Positions 1 to 8,746 of a DNA stretch of 46,886 nucleotides are shown here, one piece after another. The position numbers and the translations under genes were made by a program. The number at the start of each line of letters is the position of its first letter. The stretch's first letter is position 1. This stretch comes from Acidobacteriaceae bacterium (GTDB lineage Bacteria > Acidobacteriota > Terriglobia > Terriglobales > Acidobacteriaceae). The notes beneath the pieces are model-generated. The model saw only the letters and a program-made list of their open reading frames with translations. It was not told where the DNA came from and made no database searches. The stretch covers positions 1-46,886 of the forward strand of contig DAIDGW010000064.1 of assembly GCA_027452245.1 (NCBI GenBank), in the 5' to 3' direction.

Positions 1-165
1 TGCATCGAGCGTCACCACCGCCGCGATCGCGTTGTTCCCGAGGACGTCATGCGGCGCATGGCTGCCAAGCTGAAGCCGCCCACATTCAACGAAGGCTTCG
101 CGAAGATCACCGTCGTGCGGGTGAAGAAGAAAGAAGGAGAAGCGGGAACCTCCAACGAACCTTAG
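1..165 (+). CDS. C-terminal fragment of a P-loop kinase (polynucleotide-kinase-like), 5' end outside the window
   Basis: The first reading frame is open from base 1 and ends with TAG at 163-165, giving 54 residues. The fragment contains the stretch HHRRDRVVPEDVMRRM followed by LKPPTFNEGF, which resembles the C-terminal lid and helix region of bacterial AAA/zeta-type P-loop kinases annotated as polynucleotide kinase-like ATPases. The Walker A part would lie upstream of the window, so the catalytic core cannot be checked. The tail is lysine- and glutamate-rich and looks disordered. The reading frame is certain enough; the family assignment is a recognition from the C-terminal motif only. Confidence 0.55.
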   Translation, partial: CIERHHRRDRVVPEDVMRRMAAKLKPPTFNEGFAKITVVRVKKKEGEAGTSNEP

Positions 166-218
166 CCGCGAAAACGAGAAAATGGGGAGAACACCCCCTC
201 GAACTCATTGTGGAAATG

Positions 219-338
219 TTACTCAGATTTCCCTTTGCATAATTTTCCATCCCCATTCTCGCAGGCGACTGATACCACACACGCGATCTTTTGTTCGTTC
301 ATGCTGTGCATTAGATCCTCGATCTCTTCGGGACGCAT
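219..338 (-). CDS. small hypothetical protein, 39 aa
   Basis: This short minus-strand frame begins MRPEEIEDLMHSMNEQKI. I chose ATG at 338 because a GGAGG Shine-Dalgarno (minus strand, positions 350-346) lies 7 nt upstream. A second ATG at 344 is too close to that site, and an upstream TTG at 410 would add a hydrophobic stretch. I recall short acidobacterial proteins starting with MRPEEIEEL, which supports a real gene, but no function is known to me. It is cysteine-containing, acidic in the first half and basic at the end. Length makes this a tentative call. Confidence 0.42.
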   Translation of the reverse strand: MRPEEIEDLMHSMNEQKIACVVSVACENGDGKLCKGKSE

Positions 339-504
339 CGGCATTCCTCCCATGGCCCCGAATAGAAGCGGTAGACACACCAGTAAAGTACGCAGTCGCT
401 GTTTTATCAATACTCTGACCCTCCAGCGGTCCTCGACCTGAGCCTCGATGGCTGGCGCGATGAGGCGGCAGGTCCCGCCCGTTCCTACGAATGATGTTTG
501 TAAT

Positions 505-741
505 TCAGATCAGCGATTCAGGATGGGGCGGCGCACGAGAGGAAGCCGCCACGGAGAAGCCTGCTGTAGGAGCAGATGTCTCACGCCAAGGGAGACAACC
601 GAAGAACACGGCGAGAATTTCGCATAGTACAAAAATGGGAACGATAGCGAAAAACAGAAGCCCGTGCGATATGCAAAGCAGAGCACCAGATAGCACTGCT
701 GCAAAACAAAGAAGCGCGACGACTTTACGTAGGATACTCAA
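505..741 (-). CDS. small membrane protein, 78 aa, unknown function
   Basis: The frame encodes two adjacent hydrophobic segments (about residues 6-23 and 27-50) followed by a polar tail, so it would be a two-helix inner-membrane protein. The only start near the hydrophobic segment is TTG at 741, and I see no convincing ribosome binding site before it. No family is recognised. It could be a chance frame, but the hydrophobic pattern and position between two minus-strand genes make a real small gene plausible. Confidence 0.33.
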   Translation of the reverse strand: MSILRKVVALLCFAAVLSGALLCISHGLLFFAIVPIFVLCEILAVFFGCLPWRETSAPTAGFSVAASSRAPPHPESLI

Positions 742-763
742 GAGTGGTTTCAGTAGCCCGAAC

Positions 764-1369
764 CTATCCCTTCAGGTGCGGCAGCAGTTCCTTAAACGTC
801 GCCGATCCCGAGGAGCGCATTAACTCATAAATCATCATCTCAGTCGAAGAGATCACGGCTCCGGCGGCGCGCATCCGATCCAGCCCGATCTTCCAGTTCC
901 ATTCCGCGCGCGAACTGACCGCGTCCGAGGCAACATGAACGAGGTATCCCTCACGCAGCGCGGCGAGAGCTGTTTGCATCACACAGATGTGGCTTTCCAT
1001 ACCACACAGCAGAAGCGTGTTCCGGTTTCCGGTAAGGCGCTTGAGCACGGAGCAGAAAGCGTCGCTGCCAAAGCAGGAGAACAACTGTTTGTCGATCGCT
1101 TCAGTTCCGGGCAGCAGGGAAGCGATTTCGGGGACGGTACCACCCAATCCCCTGGCGTACTGCGTGCTCATCAGCGCGGGGATTTTCAAAATGCCTGCCG
1201 CCCGAATCAGCAGCTGCGAGTTGCGCACCAGTTGCTCTTTCTGAAAAATCGGCGGCAGCAGCTTTTCCTGGATATCGATCACCACCAGTGCGCACTGCTC
1301 GGCTTCCAGCGCACGCCGCGCCATTTCCGCATATTCATTGCCCGTCAGAACAGAATCGATTGCGCTCAT
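764..1369 (-). CDS. isochorismatase-family cysteine hydrolase
   Basis: A 201-aa protein of the isochorismatase/nicotinamidase-like fold, at the normal length for the family and probably cytoplasmic. The catalytic triad of the family is visible: Asp32 in VVIDIQE, Lys94 in IDKQLF, and the nucleophile Cys129 in ESHICV, which is preceded by the usual G-x-E-S-H motif. It lacks an obvious extra metal-binding motif of true nicotinamidases, so it is closer to the YcaC-type hydrolases of unknown substrate. ATG at 1369 is chosen; ATG at 1378 is an alternative and both sit behind the same GGAGGAG run. It is transcribed away from the coiled-coil protein gene that follows. Confidence 0.88.
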   Translation of the reverse strand: MSAIDSVLTGNEYAEMARRALEAEQCALVVIDIQEKLLPPIFQKEQLVRNSQLLIRAAGILKIPALMSTQYARGLGGTVPEIASLLPGTEAIDKQLFSCFGSDAFCSVLKRLTGNRNTLLLCGMESHICVMQTALAALREGYLVHVASDAVSSRAEWNWKIGLDRMRAAGAVISSTEMMIYELMRSSGSATFKELLPHLKG

Positions 1370-1469
1370 GCCTGTCATTCTCCTCCTGCTGACCTCTCTG
1401 ATTCTATCTCCGCAAGGCATCCGTATGCTTGCCAGAGGTCGGGGGAATTCAGCTAACCGCGGGTGGCAA

Positions 1470-1498
1470 TTGACAGTGTTGACGTTGTGCTAAACAAT
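1470..1498 (+). promoter_or_regulatory. candidate sigma-70 promoter for the 1545 gene
   Basis: TTGACA at 1470-1475 is followed after 17 nt by AACAAT (1493-1498), a four-of-six match to the -10 consensus. It lies about 47 bp before the start codon of the coiled-coil protein gene, a sensible position. The -10 box is weak. Confidence 0.35.
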
Positions 1499-1544
1499 TA
1501 CCTCAGCGTTTGCAGATCAAACTGGGGTTGCAAGGAGATTCCGT

Positions 1545-2369
1545 ATGCCGGAAGACGGCGGAAACGTAATGGAAGAACAGCCATCAAATGCAGGGAAGTG
1601 GCTGCTCATAATAGTCGCTCTGGTTGCCATTGGCGCATTTGCGTACACACAGTACTCGACGCACTCACAGGTGCAAAAGCTCGCGAAAGATTTGAGCACC
1701 AGCCAGGCGCAGGTTTCTGAACTGCAGAATCGGATGCAGACAGCCGAAGCCTCGGAAGAAACGATCGCCAAGCAGATCGGCATCACGAAAAAAGAATTGG
1801 CGGAACGCGCAACTCAGCTGCAGGCTCAGCAAAAGGCGGCAGAGAGCCGGGAGAGCCGCCTGGAGGCCCAGCAGAAAGCGCAATTCGAACAGGTCTCTGG
1901 CGACGTAGCAGGAGTGAAAACCGATGTGGGGGGCGTGAAAACCGATGTCGCCTCGACCAAGGCCGACCTGGAAGCGACCAAGGCGAAGCTGCAGAGCACC
2001 ATCGGAGACCTCGGCGTGCAAAGCGGCCTGATCGCCCATACCCGCGACGATCTCGAAGTGCTGAAGCACAAGGGCGACCGCAATTATTACGAATTCACTC
2101 TGCTCAAGGGAGCCAAGGCGCAACCGATTGCTACAGTCAAACTGCAACTGAAGAAGACGGACCCAAAGCATGGAAGGTTTACGCTGAACGTCACCTCCGA
2201 CGACCGCACAATCCAGAAGAAGGACCGCAATATCGCCGAGCCAATCCAGTTTTACTCCGGCCGCGATCATCTGTTGTTTGAACTGGTTATTTGGACCGTA
2301 GATAAGAAGAAGGCCACGGGCTATCTGAGCACTCCGAAGAACGCTCCGACGCCGGTGACCGCCGGTTGA
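1545..2369 (+). CDS. membrane-anchored coiled-coil protein
   Basis: A 274-aa protein with one N-terminal membrane segment (about residues 18-35) and a long Gln/Ala/Lys-rich coiled coil (about 40-165) containing a tandem VKTD repeat near residue 125. A C-terminal beta-rich domain (about 175-265) has the pattern YYEFTLLKGAKAQPI and FYSGRDHLLFELVI. The start at ATG 1545 is supported by AAGGAG at 1532-1537. Orientation predicts a short cytoplasmic tail and a periplasmic coiled coil and C-terminal domain. Similar proteins of unknown role occur in acidobacteria; I do not recognise a characterised family. It overlaps the next gene by four bases and probably forms a two-gene operon with it. Confidence 0.8.
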   Translation: MPEDGGNVMEEQPSNAGKWLLIIVALVAIGAFAYTQYSTHSQVQKLAKDLSTSQAQVSELQNRMQTAEASEETIAKQIGITKKELAERATQLQAQQKAAESRESRLEAQQKAQFEQVSGDVAGVKTDVGGVKTDVASTKADLEATKAKLQSTIGDLGVQSGLIAHTRDDLEVLKHKGDRNYYEFTLLKGAKAQPIATVKLQLKKTDPKHGRFTLNVTSDDRTIQKKDRNIAEPIQFYSGRDHLLFELVIWTVDKKKATGYLSTPKNAPTPVTAG

Positions 2370-2905
2370 ACAGCGTCCTATTTCCCGCCGGTGTGCATGT
2401 GCTGCTGCAGATTGCGCTGCGCACCGCGGTGATCTACGGCGTAGTCCTGATCGGTGTGCGCCTGAGCGGCAAACGGGAAGTCGGACAAATGACTCCGTTT
2501 GACCTGACGCTCCTGTTGTTGATTTCCAACTCCGTGCAGAACGCCATGACCGGGCCCGATACATCTTTGTTCGGCGGTGTAGCGGCAGCCGCAACTTTGC
2601 TGCTGCTAAATTACTTTGTCGCCGACCTCTCGGGTGTCAACCGGCGGTTCCGCCGGCTTATCCAGGGCCAGCCCAGCCTTCTCATTCACGATGGAAAAGT
2701 GATCGAGTCGCATCTGGCGAAAGAGCACGTCAGCATGGATGAATTACAGCGTGCATTGCGCGAGCACGGCATTTCCAGCTATCACGATGTCGCGCTCGCT
2801 GTGCTCGAAGTGGATGGCTCGATCAGTTGCCTGAAATATGACGAGATCCAGGCCGACGCCAAGACCCATCTCAACCGGCGGCGCTTTATTCAAAAGAAAA
2901 CTTAG
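2366..2905 (+). CDS. DUF421 (YetF-like) membrane protein
   Basis: A 179-aa protein with three N-terminal hydrophobic segments (about residues 8-28, 42-58 and 68-85) and a soluble C-terminal domain with the family-typical segment GQPSLLIHDGKVIESHL and the ending AVLEVDGSISCLK. This organisation matches DUF421/YetF proteins, whose biochemical role is poorly defined. The start is TTG at 2366, overlapping the TGA of the previous gene, which suggests translational coupling. Residues after about 165 are basic and look disordered. The protein is short for the family but complete. Confidence 0.85.
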   Translation: MNSVLFPAGVHVLLQIALRTAVIYGVVLIGVRLSGKREVGQMTPFDLTLLLLISNSVQNAMTGPDTSLFGGVAAAATLLLLNYFVADLSGVNRRFRRLIQGQPSLLIHDGKVIESHLAKEHVSMDELQRALREHGISSYHDVALAVLEVDGSISCLKYDEIQADAKTHLNRRRFIQKKT

Positions 2906-2908
2906 CGG

Positions 2909-4093
2909 CTAGTTTTCGGCGACAAACTTCACGCAAACCGGCGAAGGGACATCCAGCACTTGCCCAGTCGCTGTAAGCTTGCCCGTGGTCTGATCGATGC
3001 GGAAGATCACGATATTGTTGGAGTCCATGTTCGCCGCGAATAGGTAATGCCCTGTGGGATCCATCCCGAAGCTGCGCGGAGTCTTTCCTTGAGTCGATAC
3101 ATATTCCACCACACTCAATTTTCCACTGGGGTGGATGGCGAACACGGTGATGCTGTCGGCCCCGCGATTCGACCCATACAGGAATCGCCCCGAAGGATGC
3201 ACTTCGATTTCCGCATCATCGTTGTGGCCGGTGAATCCTGGAGGAAGCGTGGAAATGGTCTGCAGTTCCTGAAAATTGCCTCCGGTGTAACGCAATGCGG
3301 TCACGGTTGATTTCATCTCACTGATCACATACGCAAAGCGGTGGTTCGGCGTGAGCGCGAAGTGCCGCGGACCGGATCCAGCCGCGATTTTCACGAATGG
3401 CGGTGCGCTCGGAGTCAGCGTGCCCTTCTCCCGATCGAAACGGTAGATCTTTAACTGGTCCAGGCCAAGATCGTCGACGAAAGCGAAATGCTCGTTGGGA
3501 GAAAGATTGATCGAGTGCGCGTGGGGACCTTCCTGGCGTTCCGGATTCGTACCATGGCCTGTATGTTGCACGAAAGCAGTTCGTGGCCCGAGGCGGCCAT
3601 CTTGTTCGACCGAAAACACCGCGACGCTTCCGCCGGTATAGTTCGCGACGAGAACATACTTTCCCGTCTGATCGACCGTTATGTAGCAGGGATCGGCCCC
3701 GCCGGAAGCAACTTCATTAAGGAATGTCAGCTTGCCTGAAGCCGCATCGATCGAAAATGCGCTCACCCCTCCACTGCTCTGACCGTCGTATTTCTGCAGT
3801 TCGTTGACGGCATATAGAAAGCGGTGACTCGGAGACATCGCGACGAAGGAAGGATTTATCGTTTCCGCCGCGACTCCGAGTGCTTCGATCTTTGAGTGAT
3901 CGGGATCGAACCGATACGCGTAAATGCCTTTACTGTTCGTGTGATCTTGTGTGTAGGTTCCGATGTAAACCAGATATTTTTTGCCCGCTGCCTTGGTGTC
4001 AGCAGATGAGCCCGCAAAGGCAAGGCAGCTTAAGGCAAGAACAATGAGGGCAGAGACATGGCGCCAGGTTCTCATCCGTCTATAGAAACGCAT
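2909..4093 (-). CDS. exported lactonase-family beta-propeller protein (6-phosphogluconolactonase-like)
   Basis: A 394-aa protein with an N-terminal signal peptide (hydrophobic ALIVLALSCLAFAGSSA) and then repeated beta-propeller blades, beginning YLVYIGTYTQ, with blade signatures such as HRFLYAVNE, GKYVLVANYTGG and GHYLFAANMDSN. This is the cytosolic-Pgl-like lactonase family; in Escherichia coli Pgl hydrolyses 6-phosphogluconolactone, but exported homologues have unknown substrates. Because this copy carries a signal peptide it is unlikely to act in the pentose phosphate pathway. A start at ATG 4075 is possible and would give a cleaner signal peptide. It converges with the DUF421 gene with only three bases between stops. 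Confidence 0.87.
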   Translation of the reverse strand: MRFYRRMRTWRHVSALIVLALSCLAFAGSSADTKAAGKKYLVYIGTYTQDHTNSKGIYAYRFDPDHSKIEALGVAAETINPSFVAMSPSHRFLYAVNELQKYDGQSSGGVSAFSIDAASGKLTFLNEVASGGADPCYITVDQTGKYVLVANYTGGSVAVFSVEQDGRLGPRTAFVQHTGHGTNPERQEGPHAHSINLSPNEHFAFVDDLGLDQLKIYRFDREKGTLTPSAPPFVKIAAGSGPRHFALTPNHRFAYVISEMKSTVTALRYTGGNFQELQTISTLPPGFTGHNDDAEIEVHPSGRFLYGSNRGADSITVFAIHPSGKLSVVEYVSTQGKTPRSFGMDPTGHYLFAANMDSNNIVIFRIDQTTGKLTATGQVLDVPSPVCVKFVAEN

Positions 4094-4123
4094 GGGGCGG
4101 CGCTAAGGCAAGACGGTTCCCCG

Positions 4124-4753
4124 CTATTTCGTCAGCGTAATCGGCAAAGGCTCGTCATAAGGCTGAATTACCGCGCTGACCGATTTTCGCTGGTTGAAAA
4201 CGTCAAGATTAATCGGGAACGAAACCAGAATTGTCGCCCTCACGCTCTTGCCTGGAGCAATCTGGGTTTCGGGCGTGAGCGCCGGTTGCGTTCCATCTTT
4301 CAGAGTGGGGAACAATTGGAAATAGCGGTCAAAATCGACGGCCGAAATCGCGTCGCCGGTGAAATCTCCGCTGGGCGTAGCGACTTTTCCCTGCAGCGTA
4401 CGGACATACAACAATTTCTCCGCGCTATTGTGCAGCGTGAAAGTGAGGGCAACCAAAGTTGTTGTCTGGCCGGGAACCTGCACGGCCGACACATTGTCGA
4501 GAGATCCAGTTCCTTGCGGTTTGGCGCGATCGACAATAGCAATAAGGCCGACGATGATCAGCACGACGACGACTGCCGGAACGACGATTTTCGCCGGCGG
4601 CAGATTCTTTTTGGCCGTGCCGAATTCGTCGCCGATGCGAATCGTCGGCCCCGCGGTCGTAGGATCTCCCGGGCCGATCGGTACAGTCGATGTGCTCGGA
4701 GCGGGCGTTGATGACGGAGGAGGCGGAGGGGATGCGGGAACTTGGTCAGGCAT
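4124..4753 (-). CDS. single-pass membrane protein with proline-rich N-terminus, unknown function
   Basis: A 209-aa protein: Pro/Ser/Thr-rich cytoplasmic region (residues 1-30), a positively charged segment, one strong membrane helix (about 58-74, VVPAVVVVLIIVGLIAIV), and a beta-rich extracytoplasmic domain that contains TFTLHNSAEKLLYVRTLQ and ends shortly after PLPITLTK. I recognise this layout from acidobacterial hypothetical proteins but cannot name a family. The gene is complete. It lies upstream of the lactonase gene on the same strand and 41 bp after polX, so the three may be co-transcribed. Confidence 0.78.
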   Translation of the reverse strand: MPDQVPASPPPPPSSTPAPSTSTVPIGPGDPTTAGPTIRIGDEFGTAKKNLPPAKIVVPAVVVVLIIVGLIAIVDRAKPQGTGSLDNVSAVQVPGQTTTLVALTFTLHNSAEKLLYVRTLQGKVATPSGDFTGDAISAVDFDRYFQLFPTLKDGTQPALTPETQIAPGKSVRATILVSFPINLDVFNQRKSVSAVIQPYDEPLPITLTK

Positions 4754-4794
4754 AGGGACCTCGTTGCTAGAATTTTACGCTCGACAAATCAGGC

Positions 4795-6537
4795 TCACCA
4801 TTCGTGCTTCATGGCTCGGGCGAAGCGCTGTGCGGGCAGAGTATTCAAAACGTCTGCCTTGGTGAGCCACGCTCGCCGGGCCTGCAGGATTCCGTAGCGG
4901 ATCTTCTCCATGTGCGAGATATGATGCGTGTCGGTATTGATGACGATTTTCACGCCATGTTGCTTGGCGTGACGAAGGTTGATGTCGTTGAGATCCAGCC
5001 GATCAGGATATGCGTTCAATTCCATTGCAACTTTCCGCGCCGCCGCCGCTGAAAGCACCGCGTGCATGTCGAACTGGTAGGCATCCCGCCGCAACTGAAT
5101 GCGTCCCGTGGGATGCCCAATGATTGAGGTGTTCGGATTCTCAACCGCCTTGATCAGCCGGTCGGTCATTTTGGCGGGTTCCTGGTTGAACACCGAGTGT
5201 ACGCTGGCGATCACCACGTCCATTTGCGCTAGTACATCGTCGGAAAGATCCAGATCGCCGTCCGGCAAAATGTCCACTTCGATTCCGGCGAACACTTGGA
5301 TGCCGTGAATGCGATCGTTGGCATCGCGAATCTTCTGAATATGCACCAGCGCCCGCTTGTCGTCGAGGCCGTTAGCGAAGGCCAGGTTCTTGGAATGGTC
5401 GGTAATTGCGATGTACTTGTATCCGCGTGCCTTGGCTGCTTCGGCAAGTTCTTCGATCGTGTTGCGTCCATCAGTTTCCACCGTGTGCATATGAACGTCA
5501 CCCTGCAGGTCAGCTTGCGTAATCAGGGTGGGTAACGTGTGCTTTTCGGCGGCATCGATTTCGCCCAGGTTTTCGCGCAATTCCGGGGGGATATAGTCCA
5601 GTCCCAATTTGGCGTAGATCTCTTCTTCAGTCTTTCCCGCCACCGGTTTTTCGGTTTTGAGGCTGGCCAGGCTGTATTCGTTCAGCGTGTAGCCCATTTT
5701 GAGCGCGCGCTGGCGCAGAGCGACATTGTGGGCTTTCGATCCAGTGAAGTACTGCATCGCCGCACCAAAGGACTCAGGCGGCAGCAGCCGCACATCCACC
5801 TGCATATCGTTGCGCAGACGAAAGCTGATCTTATTGTCGCCTTGGCCAATGATTTCCATCAGTGGCGGATATTTCGCGACGTACGAGACGGCCTGTGCCC
5901 GTTCCTCCGGAGAGCAGCATCCCGGACCGGTGACAAGGATGTCGAGATCGCCGACGGTTTCCCGTCCACGGCGAAGCGATCCGGCGGGAGTGATTTTTTC
6001 GAATCCGGGAAATTTAGACAGGTACTCTTCCAGCTTGGTAGCTTCTGCCTCTGCCGTATCGATCAGGAACCGTCCGGCAATGCGGCGGTAGTCCTCGATG
6101 GCCTTGAGCAATTTCTGTTCGTGCTTCTCTCCCATGCGGGGAAGAATGCGAATCTTTCCTTCGCGGGCAAGCTTCTCCAGTCCATCGACGTCGCAGATCT
6201 TGTACGCGCTCCAGATCAGGGCAATGGTTTTTGGACCCAGTCCCTGGATTTTCAGCAGCTGCAGCATGGAAGGATGGTACTTATCCAATAGTTCGGCATG
6301 CAGTTTCAGGCGGCCTTCGGAGAACATCTCGTTCAGATTGGCCAGCATGCCTTTGCCGATTCCCGGGATGGCCAGCACTTGCTTCGGATCGGCGATAAGA
6401 TCCTGCATCTGCTGCGGGCAATTTTCTATAGCTTGGGCGGCGTTGCGGTAGGAACGAACGCGGAACGAATCCTGGCCGTCGATCTCCAGCATGTCGGCAG
6501 TTTCGTAGAGGATGCCGGCAATTGACTTGTTATCCAC
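4795..6537 (-). CDS. polX: DNA polymerase/3'-5' exonuclease PolX
   Basis: A 580-aa protein with the full bacterial family X architecture: helix-hairpin-helix repeats (about 50-130), a nucleotidyltransferase palm with GSLRRGRETVGDLDIL (catalytic Asp197 and Asp199, third acidic residue at Asp248 in VDVRLL), and a C-terminal PHP exonuclease domain starting near residue 346 with DVHMHT and an ITDHS motif. In Bacillus and Deinococcus this enzyme fills short gaps and trims 3' ends during base-excision repair. All metal-binding residues I can check are present, so it should be active. The length matches the family. Confidence 0.96.
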   Translation of the reverse strand: MDNKSIAGILYETADMLEIDGQDSFRVRSYRNAAQAIENCPQQMQDLIADPKQVLAIPGIGKGMLANLNEMFSEGRLKLHAELLDKYHPSMLQLLKIQGLGPKTIALIWSAYKICDVDGLEKLAREGKIRILPRMGEKHEQKLLKAIEDYRRIAGRFLIDTAEAEATKLEEYLSKFPGFEKITPAGSLRRGRETVGDLDILVTGPGCCSPEERAQAVSYVAKYPPLMEIIGQGDNKISFRLRNDMQVDVRLLPPESFGAAMQYFTGSKAHNVALRQRALKMGYTLNEYSLASLKTEKPVAGKTEEEIYAKLGLDYIPPELRENLGEIDAAEKHTLPTLITQADLQGDVHMHTVETDGRNTIEELAEAAKARGYKYIAITDHSKNLAFANGLDDKRALVHIQKIRDANDRIHGIQVFAGIEVDILPDGDLDLSDDVLAQMDVVIASVHSVFNQEPAKMTDRLIKAVENPNTSIIGHPTGRIQLRRDAYQFDMHAVLSAAAARKVAMELNAYPDRLDLNDINLRHAKQHGVKIVINTDTHHISHMEKIRYGILQARRAWLTKADVLNTLPAQRFARAMKHEW

Positions 6538-6653
6538 GGATAAAGATTAAACAACATCGGGAAAGGCGGTGCCACTGGGAACACACCGGGGCAAGAATAT
6601 ACACGAACAGCTACGGGCTGGGCGAGAGCGGAGGCTCGCGATCAGAGCTGTTT

Positions 6654-6863
6654 TCAGGCGACTTTCTGTACGTTTGCAGCCTGTGGACCTTTTTGGCCTT
6701 CGGCGATTTCGAATTCTACCTCGTCCCCTTCCTGCAGGCTTTTATATCCTTCGCTGGCAATTGCGCTGTAATGAACGAAAACGTCCGGGCCATCGGCGCG
6801 CCCAATGAACCCGTATCCCTTGGCGTTATTGAACCACTTTACGGTTCCTTTCAAGCGTTCCAC
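6654..6863 (-). CDS. cold-shock domain protein (CspA family)
   Basis: A 69-aa single OB-fold cold-shock protein with intact RNA-binding motifs RNP1 (KGYGFI) and RNP2 (VFVHY) and the N-terminal TVKWFN segment. It would bind single-stranded RNA or DNA and act as an RNA chaperone. The start codon is GTG at 6863 behind a purine-rich AGAGGGGGG stretch. A good promoter candidate lies at 6926-6954, giving a roughly 55-nt leader. Confidence 0.95.
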   Translation of the reverse strand: MERLKGTVKWFNNAKGYGFIGRADGPDVFVHYSAIASEGYKSLQEGDEVEFEIAEGQKGPQAANVQKVA

Positions 6864-6925
6864 GTACCCCCCTCTTTCTGCACGCCTTGTTCGGGGGATT
6901 CAAGGCCGTGCCCACAGTACGATGC

Positions 6926-6954
6926 ATTTTGTGGCTGCAGGGTGGCGCTGTCAA
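6926..6954 (-). promoter_or_regulatory. candidate sigma-70 promoter of the cold-shock gene
   Basis: On the minus strand TTGACA (6954-6949) is followed after exactly 17 nt by CAAAAT (6931-6926). It lies 63-91 bases before the GTG start of the cold-shock gene. The perfect -35 box and ideal spacing make it credible. Confidence 0.5.
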
Positions 6955-7030
6955 GATAGGGAATGCCTGTAGAACCTGCCCTGGCAAATCACGCGGGAGC
7001 GTTGCGCCATTGGGCGCTCAAGGTTGTCAA

Positions 7031-7642
7031 TTATTTTTGACCGGATCGCAGTGCATGATCGAGCCAGAGAACTGAGGCGATGGTCTTGGCGTCGCGAATC
7101 GTACCGGAAGTTACCATTCGTAGCGCCGTCGGCAGGGCTACCAGCCGTTTGTAGATGACCTCGTCTTCTTCCGGCTGAGCAATTCCACGTCGCAGGCCTG
7201 TGGCCATGTAAACCGCCATGGTCTCCGCGACAAAGCCGGGGCTCGCATAGAACCTGAGAATGCGCTTCCAGCGGGCGCCGGTATAGCCGGTCTCTTCCAG
7301 CAACTCGCGCTTGGCGGCAGGCAGCTCATCCTCACCGGGATCGATCCGCCCGGCCGGCAGTTCCCACAAGTAATCCTTCGCCGCGTGACGATATTGGCGC
7401 TCGAGCAGCACACGCGGTATCTTTCCCGAATCATCGACAGCCAGCACGACGATCGATCCCGAATGATGCACCAGGTCGCGGCGGGCCCGCACGCCTCCCG
7501 GCTCCTGCACATGATCGGTGGTGATCCAGAAAACCGGGCCCCGGTAAACCGTTTTCGAGGAGAGCAGCTTCGCTTTGGAGCCTTTGCGGGATTTTGATGA
7601 CGATTTGGAACGAGAGTTTGCGGGTCTAGGCATGGCCCCCAT
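7031..7642 (-). CDS. Nudix hydrolase, ADP-ribose pyrophosphatase-like
   Basis: A 203-aa protein with a lysine/serine-rich N-terminal extension (first ~25 residues) and a Nudix box at about residues 98-120 (GRIDPGEDELPAAKRELLEE followed by TGY). The preceding LLERQYRHA and WELPAGRI motifs are typical of the ADP-ribose/sugar-nucleotide pyrophosphatase subgroup (NudF-like), which cleaves ADP-ribose to AMP and ribose 5-phosphate with Mg2+. ATG at 7633 is an equally plausible start. It is divergent from the DUF2520 gene with about 65 bp between them. Confidence 0.9.
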   Translation of the reverse strand: MGAMPRPANSRSKSSSKSRKGSKAKLLSSKTVYRGPVFWITTDHVQEPGGVRARRDLVHHSGSIVVLAVDDSGKIPRVLLERQYRHAAKDYLWELPAGRIDPGEDELPAAKRELLEETGYTGARWKRILRFYASPGFVAETMAVYMATGLRRGIAQPEEDEVIYKRLVALPTALRMVTSGTIRDAKTIASVLWLDHALRSGQK

Positions 7643-7707
7643 TAGACCACGCCTGAGGTCCGAAGTCTGAAGCCCGTGGTACTTTCCAGTCTGCTATCCT
7701 TCGGCGC

Positions 7708-8586
7708 ATGGCCGCCAAGCCACCAATCACGTTGATCGGGGCAGGGAATCTCGCCCGGGCTCTCGCACCGCAGCTCGCCAAGGCCGGTTACAGGATCGAG
7801 GCAATCATCAGCCGCGATACTCCACCATCGCTGAGACGGGCTCGACGATTGGCGAAACTGGTACGAGCCAGAACCACGACCACTTCCGCCGGGCTGCAGA
7901 GTTCCATCTTCTGGTTCTGTGTTCCGGATTCGGAAATTGCCAGCGCCGCTCACTTTCTTCTCGCCACCCAGGCCTCGGCCAGCCACAAAGGCTGGCGCGG
8001 CAAGATTGCCTTCCACTCCAGCGGAGCATTAACCAGTGACGAGCTTACCGAGTTGCGACAGGCTGGCGCCAGCGTGGCTTCCCTCCATCCCCTGATGACG
8101 TTCGTGCAGAAATCCCAGCCGGCAATGGCGGGCGTCGCCTTCGCAATCGAAGGAGATCCGGCGGCTACGCGGATCGCGAAAAAGATTGTGGACAACCTCG
8201 AAGGCCGTGCTTTTTCGATCCGCAAGCAAGAAAAAGCGGCCTATCATGCCTGCGGAACATTCGCCTCGCCGTTCCTCACGGCGCTTCTCGCGGTCACCGA
8301 AGAAGTTGCACAGGCGGCCGGCATGACGCGCAAATCGGCACGCCAACGGCTGCTTCCCATCCTGCAACAGACGGTATCGAACTATGCGCGATTGGGCGGA
8401 CCCGCGTCTTTCAGCGGACCGCTGGTGCGTGGCGACGTGGAGACGGTGAAGAAACACTTAGAGCAGTTGCGAAACCTCCCGGTCGCGCGGGAGATCTACC
8501 TCGCGCTCGCACGCTCCTCGCTGCAATTGTTGCCGGTGAAAAATCGCGCTGCCCTGAAAGCTGCACTGAACGGCATGACGATCTGA
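7708..8586 (+). CDS. Rossmann-like NAD(P)-binding protein with DUF2520 domain
   Basis: A 292-aa protein with an N-terminal dinucleotide-binding fold starting at TLIGAGNLARAL (G-x-G-N-x-A) and a C-terminal helical domain of the DUF2520 type (about 145-285), where KAAYHACGTFASPFLTALL is characteristic. The family resembles pyrroline-5-carboxylate reductase and F420-dependent NADP reductases in fold, but its substrate is unknown. In the middle, FHSSGALTS and ASLHPLMTF are the expected signature of these proteins. The gene is complete and appears monocistronic. Confidence 0.88.
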   Translation: MAAKPPITLIGAGNLARALAPQLAKAGYRIEAIISRDTPPSLRRARRLAKLVRARTTTTSAGLQSSIFWFCVPDSEIASAAHFLLATQASASHKGWRGKIAFHSSGALTSDELTELRQAGASVASLHPLMTFVQKSQPAMAGVAFAIEGDPAATRIAKKIVDNLEGRAFSIRKQEKAAYHACGTFASPFLTALLAVTEEVAQAAGMTRKSARQRLLPILQQTVSNYARLGGPASFSGPLVRGDVETVKKHLEQLRNLPVAREIYLALARSSLQLLPVKNRAALKAALNGMTI

Positions 8587-8746
8587 GGGGCAACAAACGT
8601 CATGGAATCATTGCAGAATACGGAGCGCGGGTCTTCTTCCAGTGGGGAGCTGGTGGGGTTACGATACTAGAGCTATTGCGGAGGAAGCAGTAGAAAGCTT
8701 CCCAATTCGGAAAGTGAAAGAATTTGCACTCTGCCTGGGTGACGCA

